In this document: one piece after another, positions 1 through 4,521 of the stretch | How positions within the stretch are numbered: the first letter of the stretch is position 1 | Layout: the number at the start of each line of letters is the position of its first letter | Origin: Methylococcales bacterium | GTDB lineage: Bacteria; Pseudomonadota; Gammaproteobacteria; Methylococcales; Methylomonadaceae | Direction: 5' to 3' | Assembly: GCA_023146575.1 (NCBI GenBank) | Contig: JAGLBU010000052.1 | Location: forward strand, 1 to 5,627 | DNA length: 5,627 nucleotides | Notes under the pieces: model-generated | What the model was told of the DNA's origin: nothing | Databases searched by the model: none | The model's input: only the letters and a program-made list of their open reading frames with translations | Program-made: the position numbers and the translations under genes

Positions 1-524
1 TTTTATGTGGAAAATGCCAAACAACTCCGCCTGATTTTCAAGCCACATTTGCCCCGTTTATCTATCAAGATATTATGCGGCTGTTAATTCCAGAACTTAA
101 ATTTAATCATCAATATAAAAATGCGCGCTTATTAGGGCAGCTGTTGTTGCAATCATTGCCTTTGAAGGCGTTACCTGAGTGTATTATTCCTGTACCATTG
201 CATAAAAAACGTTATAGAGCGCGTGGTTTTAATCAAAGTGTTGAAATTGCCAAAAATATTGGCAAGCGGTTGAAAATTCCTGTTGATTCCAGTGTATGCA
301 TTCGTCATAAAGATACTGAGCATCAAATAGGCTTAAGTATTAAAGCGCGTGATAAAAATGTCAAAGGTGCTTTTTCAATACCTAACACGATTCTCTATAG
401 CCATATTGCAATTTTAGATGATGTTATGACTACAGGGTCAACCTTGCGTGAAATAGCATCGGTATTTAAAAAGGCGGGAGTAAGCCGTATTGATGTTTGG
501 GTTTGCGCTCGAGCTTCACGATAA
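1..524 (+). CDS. comF: ComF family phosphoribosyltransferase-like protein, N-terminus cut by the window edge
   Basis: The reading frame is open from base 3 (first codon TTA) to the TAA at 522-524, giving 173 visible residues. ComF proteins usually have about 230, so roughly 60 N-terminal residues lie outside the window. The ATG at 75 is an internal methionine, because the upstream codons already encode family sequence: a CGKC pair (the second half of the ComF zinc ribbon), then TTPPDF and a leucine-rich stretch ending in LKFNHQ. Downstream are the family motif RGFNQS (bases 225-242) and a classic PRPP-binding loop, ILDDVMTTGST (bases 411-443). ComF proteins are needed for DNA uptake during natural transformation in Bacillus and Haemophilus. 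The E. coli relative is GntX. The enzymatic reaction is not established, although the fold is that of type I phosphoribosyltransferases. The yaiI gene follows after 14 bases, so co-transcription is likely. Family assignment is firm; a role in competence here is inference. Confidence 0.93.
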   Translation, partial: LCGKCQTTPPDFQATFAPFIYQDIMRLLIPELKFNHQYKNARLLGQLLLQSLPLKALPECIIPVPLHKKRYRARGFNQSVEIAKNIGKRLKIPVDSSVCIRHKDTEHQIGLSIKARDKNVKGAFSIPNTILYSHIAILDDVMTTGSTLREIASVFKKAGVSRIDVWVCARASR

Positions 525-525
525 A

Positions 526-531
526 AAGGAG
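526..531 (+). promoter_or_regulatory. Ribosome binding site for yaiI
   Basis: AAGGAG lies 7 bases before the ATG at 539 and directly after the comF stop codon. It is a near-perfect Shine-Dalgarno sequence, fixes the yaiI start, and shows that yaiI has its own initiation site within the probable comF-yaiI transcript. Confidence 0.85.
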
Positions 532-538
532 ATGAAAA

Positions 539-985
539 ATGAAAATATGGGTCGATGCCGATGCTTGTCCTGTGGTGATTAAAGAAATTTTATTTAAAGC
601 CTCAAAACGTACCAAGATTGTAACGACTTTGGTTGCCAATCAATTTATCCAAACGCCCCCGATTTCGAGCATTCGATTTATTCAAGTTGGACGAGGGTTT
701 GATGTGGCGGATAATGAAATTGTTCAACGGGTTCAGGCGGGGGATTTAGTCATTACCAGCGATATTCCTCTGGCAGCAGAAGTGATTGAAAAAGGCGCAA
801 TAGGCTTAAGTTTTCGAGGGGAACTTTACACTAAAAATGATATAAAAGCCCGACTCACCATGCGAGATTTTATGGACACCCTCCGCAGCAGTGGCATTGA
901 TACAGGGGGGCAAGCACCCTTCAGTCAGCAGGATCGACAAACTTTTGCCAATCACCTTGATAAGATATTGGCTAAAAAGACCTGA
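539..985 (+). CDS. yaiI: UPF0178 / DUF188 family protein, YaiI/YqxD-like (148 aa)
   Basis: The N-terminus [18 protein letters not shown] carries the hallmark DADACP motif of the YaiI/YqxD family (DUF188). Further family signatures are [12 protein letters not shown] (about residues 51-62), the acidic [11 protein letters not shown] stretch (about 73-83), and the C-terminal [14 protein letters not shown] segment (about 119-132) followed by FANHLDKIL. The length matches the usual 145-155 residues. The family has a compact fold related to PIN/NYN-type nuclease domains, and the conserved aspartates would suit metal binding. No biochemical function is established to my knowledge, so none is assigned. 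The start is set by the AAGGAG 7 bases upstream. The protein is predicted soluble and cytoplasmic, with no signal peptide. It sits 14 bases after comF and 47 bases before a membrane protein gene in the same direction. Confidence 0.93.
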   Translation: MKIWVDADACPVVIKEILFKASKRTKIVTTLVANQFIQTPPISSIRFIQVGRGFDVADNEIVQRVQAGDLVITSDIPLAAEVIEKGAIGLSFRGELYTKNDIKARLTMRDFMDTLRSSGIDTGGQAPFSQQDRQTFANHLDKILAKKT

Positions 986-1032
986 ATATATTAGACTGAA
1001 CGGTTTTATTCATTAATAGGGATAAGGGATTT

Positions 1033-1755
1033 ATGTGTTTTAGTGCAAATATGTCATTGGGGTTCGGACTTATCGGCTTGGTAGCCAGCAGTGTCACTTT
1101 TTTAGATAACTCCGAACCTTTTTGGGTCAGGCTGGCGCGTTCCTATGCTATTTTCCATTTTGCACTGATGGAATTAATTCAATATTTCGCCTACCCAGTC
1201 GCCGATCAATGTGGCTTTGGCGCAAATCTATTGCTTAGTGAGCTGTCCACCTATCATATTAGCTTGCAAGCCTTTGCAATTATGCCTGCATTGGCAACCT
1301 ATTCCTCTGATCCCAACGCCTTAAAACGCGCAACTCAAATAGGCGTAACCCTCAGCAGTTTTTTTCTGTTTTTTAGCTTTTTACCCAGACACTGGCAATT
1401 ATTTGATGTCGAGCCCAATTTTATTGGGGATATGGTCGCCTGTTTATTTATGGGGGAATATCATATTGGTTACCACATCACCAGCGCATATGGGCTCTTA
1501 GTGACACACGGCTCATTATTTGCCTTAGCTTTAAGTGGGTTTTTATGGAAGGATAATGCCAGAATGGCAAGCTATCATTTTGGAATGGCAATTATGACGC
1601 TGTTTTTACCACAATGGTTGTTTAACGTCTCCACAGGTGAGGCTGCCGCCATGTATTGCTTTTATTCTATTCCGATTACCTTAAGTTTTTTTCCAGCGTT
1701 TAAAAACTTTTTTAAAGCGTTACCACAGAAAAACTATCAAGAAATAGTGTCTTAA
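1033..1755 (+). CDS. Unrecognised polytopic membrane protein with an MCFSA N-terminus (240 aa)
   Basis: I do not recognise a characterised family. The protein is strongly hydrophobic, with about seven likely membrane segments: residues 5-24, 36-54, 73-90, 102-118, 149-170, 178-197 and 203-222. It starts MCFSA, a beginning I associate with a group of uncharacterised bacterial membrane proteins of unknown-function (DUF) type; I cannot name the entry with certainty. Histidines lie in or near several segments (H42, H75, H144, H148, H159, H182), and there is a GEYHIGYHI stretch at 141-149. Shine-Dalgarno-like AGGGA (1018-1022) and AAGGG (1024-1028) precede the ATG. The first is well spaced at 10 bases and the second is close. 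It lies 47 bases after yaiI on the same strand, so it may be the last gene of that transcript. I found no convincing promoter in the 47-base gap. It converges with rpoH. Transport, sensing or enzymatic roles are all open. Confidence 0.85.
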   Translation: MCFSANMSLGFGLIGLVASSVTFLDNSEPFWVRLARSYAIFHFALMELIQYFAYPVADQCGFGANLLLSELSTYHISLQAFAIMPALATYSSDPNALKRATQIGVTLSSFFLFFSFLPRHWQLFDVEPNFIGDMVACLFMGEYHIGYHITSAYGLLVTHGSLFALALSGFLWKDNARMASYHFGMAIMTLFLPQWLFNVSTGEAAAMYCFYSIPITLSFFPAFKNFFKALPQKNYQEIVS

Positions 1756-1812
1756 AAAAGCAAAGGTATAATAATTTCGCACAATAGAAGACAGAATAGG
1801 TGCGCTTGTACT

Positions 1813-2673
1813 TTAAGCCTCCAAGACCACAGAGGCTTTAATCTTTTTCATCGCATTTTTTTCAAGCTGTCGAATGCGTTCCGCAGAGACATTATAACGC
1901 TTTGCCAGTTCATGTAAGGTTGCTTTTTTATCCGATAACCAACGGCTGGATAAAATATCCAAACTACGTTCATCCAATTGCGATAAAGCCTCACTTAACA
2001 AGCCTTCTTTATAATTTTTCCAGTCTGATTTTTCAATTAATTGTGCAGGATCGGACTCATCTTCCATTAAATAACCTGATGGGGCGCTGTAATTATCCTC
2101 ATTACTTACGGCATCAACGGGCATATCAAAGGCCATGTCACGGCCATCAATACGTTTTTCCATTTCATAAACACATTTAAGGTCTACATTTAAGTTTTCA
2201 GCAATTGCCTCGGCTTCTAACTTTGATAACCAGCCCAAACCTTTTTTAGATTTACGCAAATTAAAAAATAATTTACGTTGTGATTTGGTCGTGGCAATTT
2301 TAACCACACGCCAATTTTTAATCACATATTCATGAATTTCAGCGCGAATCCAATGTACCGCAAACGAGACTAATCGCACACCAACATCAGGATTAAAGCG
2401 CTTAACCGCTTTCATTAAGCCAATATTCCCTTCTTGAATAATATCAGGCAGAGGTAAACCATAGCCGTTATAGCCACGAGCAACATGCGCTACAAAACGT
2501 AAATTTGACATAATAAGCTTTCGAGCCGCTTCTAAATCCCCTTCATCACGATAAAGCACCGCCAGCTCATGTTCTTGCTCTGGCGTTAACTTTGGCATTT
2601 GCCCGACAATATTAAGGTAACTATCAAATGTTCCTACTGATAAGTTACTTGGTAAAACCAATTCCAAACTCAT
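1813..2673 (-). CDS. rpoH: RNA polymerase sigma-32 factor, heat-shock sigma RpoH (286 aa)
   Basis: This sigma factor directs RNA polymerase to heat-shock promoters for chaperone and protease genes. It follows the E. coli RpoH layout almost throughout and has nearly the same length (286 against 284). Region 1.2 covers about residues 15-45. Region 2 (about 50-120) holds NLRFVAHVARGYNGYGLP, the core-binding IIQEGNIGLMKAVKRFNP and the DNA-melting VRLVSFAVHWIRAEIHEYV. The diagnostic RpoH box QRKLFFNLR is at 132-140. Region 4 (about 225-282) ends in the helix-turn-helix HELAKRYNVSAERIRQLEKN, which reads the -35 element. A GGAGAGGT Shine-Dalgarno lies 7 bases before the ATG at 2673, so the start is secure. 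L47, A50 and I54, the region 2.1 positions tied in E. coli to membrane targeting and FtsH-dependent turnover, are all present. The usual ftsE-ftsX neighbours are absent from this side. It is divergent from the DUF533 gene and convergent with the MCFSA gene. Confidence 0.98.
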   Translation of the reverse strand: MSLELVLPSNLSVGTFDSYLNIVGQMPKLTPEQEHELAVLYRDEGDLEAARKLIMSNLRFVAHVARGYNGYGLPLPDIIQEGNIGLMKAVKRFNPDVGVRLVSFAVHWIRAEIHEYVIKNWRVVKIATTKSQRKLFFNLRKSKKGLGWLSKLEAEAIAENLNVDLKCVYEMEKRIDGRDMAFDMPVDAVSNEDNYSAPSGYLMEDESDPAQLIEKSDWKNYKEGLLSEALSQLDERSLDILSSRWLSDKKATLHELAKRYNVSAERIRQLEKNAMKKIKASVVLEA

Positions 2674-2703
2674 GAATGATACCTCTCCAATTTAATTACC
2701 CTA

Positions 2704-2712
2704 ATTTTAGCA
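2704..2712 (-). promoter_or_regulatory. Candidate extended -10 promoter for rpoH
   Basis: On the minus strand the sequence reads TGCTAAAAT, an extended -10 element (TGn before TAAAAT, which matches five of six TATAAT positions). No good -35 is seen 16-18 bases upstream, as is common for extended -10 promoters. Transcription would begin near 2697, leaving a leader of about 24 bases that contains the GGAGAGGT ribosome site. I found no match to a sigma-E type GAACTT/TCTGA promoter, which drives one of the E. coli rpoH promoters. Moderate to low confidence in so AT-rich a region. Confidence 0.4.
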
Positions 2713-2748
2713 TTCTCCTATATGGTCTGCTCATAAATTTTTCTAAAA

Positions 2749-2779
2749 TTGAGACATAAAGGATTTTATAAGTGATAAT
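2749..2779 (+). promoter_or_regulatory. Weak candidate sigma-70 promoter for the DUF533 gene
   Basis: TTGAGA at 2749-2754 could be a -35 and GATAAT at 2774-2779 a -10 (five of six matches), but the 19-base spacer is longer than the preferred 17. The start of transcription would be near 2786, about 40 bases before the ATG at 2827. No heat-shock type promoter (CTTGAA with CCCCAT) was visible, so there is no sequence support for control by the neighbouring RpoH. Confidence 0.3.
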
Positions 2780-2826
2780 AAAGGGTTATTTTAAAATTAC
2801 ACTAACTAATTTGAGGAATTATTTTC

Positions 2827-3447
2827 ATGGATACAATGGGTTTGTTGACATCACTCTTAGGTAATAAAGGAAGGGCATCCTCTATAGAACAAATAGCCAG
2901 CTCATTTTTAGGGGGGCGCAGCAGCAGTAATAGTAGCAAGCTAGGCAAAGGCAGTATTTTACTGACACTTGGTACGTTAGCCTTTAAAGCTTATCAAGAG
3001 CATCAAAAAAGTACAGGAAATAATGCGCCAGAACCCGATGCTAAAGCGCAATTATTATCAGGAATGCGCGAACCTGAAAATAAAGCAGAAGAGCAAGAAG
3101 TTGAAGAAGTCGTTTTTTTAATGTTAAAAGCTATGATTAACGTTGCCAAAGCTGATGGTCATATTGACGATGAAGAAATGGAAAAAATTACAGGAAAAGC
3201 GAAAGAAAATGGCATGAGCGATGATGAGCAACATTTCATCATGGAAGAAATTAATAAGCCTATGGATACGGATGGATTGGTTGCCGCGGTTTCAAGCCCA
3301 CAAATTGCGGCGCAAGTTTACAGTGTTTCATTAATGGCCATTGATAATGATACCAATGCAGAAGCTGAATACCTGAAAGACTTGGCTGAAAAGCTTAATT
3401 TGGACGATGCTATCGTGGCGAGTTTAGAATCAGCAATTGGTGCATAA
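2827..3447 (+). CDS. DUF533 family protein with TerB-like domain, YebE-like (206 aa)
   Basis: The layout matches the E. coli inner-membrane protein YebE. There is a short amphipathic N-terminus (GLLTSLLGNKG, about 5-15), a serine-rich linker (31-37), one hydrophobic segment (about 42-56, GSILLTLGTLAFKAY), a charged linker, and then an alpha-helical TerB-like domain (about 90-204). The domain carries the signature AKADGHIDDEEMEKI (107-121) and a second acidic motif around AIDNDTNAEAEYL (171-183). In TerB-like domains such acidic clusters are linked to metal binding. The family is thought to sit at the inner membrane, and its function is unknown. GAGGA at 2813-2817 is 9 bases before the ATG at 2827 but 18 before the next ATG (2836), which favours the first. 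It is transcribed divergently from rpoH, with a strong terminator 12 bases after the stop codon. Family assignment is good; a link to heat or envelope stress is only suggested by position. Confidence 0.9.
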   Translation: MDTMGLLTSLLGNKGRASSIEQIASSFLGGRSSSNSSKLGKGSILLTLGTLAFKAYQEHQKSTGNNAPEPDAKAQLLSGMREPENKAEEQEVEEVVFLMLKAMINVAKADGHIDDEEMEKITGKAKENGMSDDEQHFIMEEINKPMDTDGLVAAVSSPQIAAQVYSVSLMAIDNDTNAEAEYLKDLAEKLNLDDAIVASLESAIGA

Positions 3448-3459
3448 CATTTTCATTTA

Positions 3460-3495
3460 AAAAGCCTTGGTGACTCTTATGTCAACGAGGCTTTT
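3460..3495. terminator. Strong bidirectional rho-independent terminator between the DUF533 and channel genes
   Basis: The arms 3460-3474 and 3481-3495 form a 15-position stem with one mismatch (G3470 against A3485) and one G-T wobble, closed by the six-base loop TCTTAT. The A run at the left foot and the T run at the right foot (AAAAGCC / GGCTTTT) give a U-tract in both directions, and on the plus strand further T-rich sequence follows to about 3513. It lies 12 bases after the DUF533 stop and 10 bases beyond the channel stop on the other strand, so it can end both convergent transcripts. Confidence 0.9.
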
Positions 3496-3505
3496 ACTTA
3501 TTATC

Positions 3506-4345
3506 TTATTTTTTAATCTCGGTTTTTAATTCATTAATTTGCTGACTGAGGCTTTCAATTTTGGCATATAAGTCATCAACGTTTAGCTTTGTTTCCGTTT
3601 CGCTTTTTATTTCGATCATCACCTGATCATAATTATTTACCACCGCGCCCACAACTAAATTAATCAGTAAAAAAGCGGATAATCCCATCCATGAAACATG
3701 ATAAATTGAAATCATTGCATCGGAAGCGCCTTCAACTTGTCCGCCTAATAAGTTATAGCGGAGATCCGTCCAATCCTCTCCTGTGGTAATTCTAAATAAA
3801 GTGAAAAATGCTTCGGTAATTGTGCCATAAGGATCAGGGCTTTGCGCACCAATTTCAGTGCCATTCGCCGCAGGCCCGCCTTTAAAAAGAATCACCCCCA
3901 TGACGGCATACATGTACATAAAAATAAACAGTAACATGAAGGTGTAAAAAAGTGACTTCAACGATTTGAGTAGCACATTGACAATAATTTTGAGTTCTGG
4001 AAAGGTTTTAACCAAGCGTAAAATCCGAAAAACCCGCATGATTCGAAAGACACTTAAGGCTGCGCTATTGATAAACCACGTTTCGGGAATATAACAAATA
4101 CTAACAATAACAATATCAAATAGATTCCATCCACTTGAAAAATAAGCTTTAACGCTTTCTTTCCCGATATATCGCAGTATGATTTCGATTGTAAAAATAG
4201 CTAATGCCACTGCTTGTAAATTTGAGACAAGGGACGAGCTATAATGTGTTTCAACCCCAATTAAAATAGCATTTATAATGATAACAATATTAATGCTCAC
4301 CATAAATGCGATTGAGTGAACAAAGTTGTGCATCTTTTTTTGCAT
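3506..4345 (-). CDS. Single-domain voltage-gated cation channel of the bacterial NaV superfamily, with a calcium-channel-like filter (279 aa)
   Basis: This inner-membrane ion channel subunit is expected to work as a homotetramer. S1 is about 12-31. S2 is about 40-60, with the acidic E54 in FTIEIILRY. S3 is about 72-87, with D77 in WNLFDIVIV. S4 is about 96-113, with R101, R104, R107, R110 and K113 at every third position. S5 is about 133-156, the pore loop about 174-200, and S6 about 213-238 (INLVVGAVVNNYD). A C-terminal coiled coil has V256, L259, I263, L266, I270, L273 and I277 in 3-4 spacing, as in NaChBac-type channels. The filter at 188-194 is TGEDWTD rather than TLESW. No potassium-channel GYG motif is present. 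The start is uncertain: neither ATG 4345 nor the in-frame ATG 4333 has a clear Shine-Dalgarno, and an in-frame stop at 4412-4414 excludes a much longer protein. Superfamily is firm; ion selectivity is inference. Confidence 0.95.
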   Translation of the reverse strand: MQKKMHNFVHSIAFMVSINIVIIINAILIGVETHYSSSLVSNLQAVALAIFTIEIILRYIGKESVKAYFSSGWNLFDIVIVSICYIPETWFINSAALSVFRIMRVFRILRLVKTFPELKIIVNVLLKSLKSLFYTFMLLFIFMYMYAVMGVILFKGGPAANGTEIGAQSPDPYGTITEAFFTLFRITTGEDWTDLRYNLLGGQVEGASDAMISIYHVSWMGLSAFLLINLVVGAVVNNYDQVMIEIKSETETKLNVDDLYAKIESLSQQINELKTEIKK

Positions 4346-4380
4346 GAAATTTATTAAGACGGGTGAAAAAAGTGGTGTTG

Positions 4381-4409
4381 ATTTTACAAAAAAAAAGACT
4401 AACCCCCAA
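4381..4409 (-). promoter_or_regulatory. Weak candidate promoter for the channel gene
   Basis: On the minus strand TAAAAT (4386-4381) matches five of six -10 positions. It lies 17 bases after TTGGGG (4409-4404), which matches only the TTG of a -35. The spacer contains a run of nine T on this strand. The start would be near 4374, giving a leader of about 30 bases. In this AT-rich spacer the match may be chance. Confidence 0.25.
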
Positions 4410-4425
4410 TTTTAAGATGAAATTA

Positions 4426-4443
4426 AGCCGCTTTTGATCGGCT
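4426..4443. repeat. Short inverted repeat in the channel-gpmI divergent spacer
   Basis: AGCCG (4426-4430) and CGGCT (4439-4443) form a perfect five-base inverted repeat around the loop CTTTTGAT. It is the most GC-rich element of an otherwise AT-rich 176-base spacer and lies between the two candidate divergent promoters. No T-run follows on either strand, so it is not a terminator. An operator is possible. The rest of the spacer (4346-4521) holds only the candidate promoters and a nine-A run at 4388-4396; I see no small gene or RNA there. Confidence 0.3.
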
Positions 4444-4463
4444 CACAATTATGCTAAGTTGCA

Positions 4464-4472
4464 TGTTACAAT
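4464..4472 (+). promoter_or_regulatory. Candidate extended -10 promoter for gpmI
   Basis: TGTTACAAT contains TGn followed by TACAAT, which matches five of six -10 positions. No good -35 is present 16-18 bases upstream. Transcription would start near 4479, giving a leader of about 43 bases before the ATG at 4522. The TTGACG at 4480-4485 looks like a -35 but has no -10 at the right distance. Moderate to low confidence. Confidence 0.4.
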
Positions 4473-4521
4473 AAAAATATTGACGTATTAATTATTAGAA
4501 TCTTGTGGGAATCAGAAAAAC

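Noticed and set aside
75..77. ATG as the start of the comF gene
   Set aside because: The frame is open to the window edge, and the codons before this ATG encode ComF zinc-ribbon and linker sequence (CGKC, TTPPDF), so it is an internal methionine.
326..811. Repeated 13-base string AATAGGCTTAAGT in comF (326-338) and yaiI (799-811), as a possible DNA uptake sequence
   Set aside because: Both copies are in frame as Ile-Gly-Leu-Ser codons, and no further exact copies occur in the window. Partial matches elsewhere look like common Gly-Leu codons, and the string does not match uptake signals I know.
1767..1772. Perfect TATAAT after the MCFSA gene as a promoter
   Set aside because: No -35 is found at a suitable distance, and transcription would run antisense into the end of rpoH without a gene to serve. 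Likely chance in AT-rich sequence.
1778..1804. CGCAC / GTGCG hairpin between the MCFSA gene and rpoH as a terminator
   Set aside because: The stem is only five pairs with a 17-base loop, and no T-run follows on either strand.
1902..2180. A 92-codon open frame on the plus strand inside rpoH
   Set aside because: It lies antisense to the strongly conserved rpoH coding sequence, has no ribosome site and shows no recognisable protein features.
3506..4345. Potassium channel identity for the minus-strand channel
   Set aside because: There is no TVGYG-type filter. The pore loop carries the GEDW signature of the sodium/calcium channel branch.
4480..4485. TTGACG as the -35 of gpmI
   Set aside because: No -10-like hexamer lies 16-18 bases downstream (the sequence there is around TTGTGG). 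The upstream TGTTACAAT is a better candidate.
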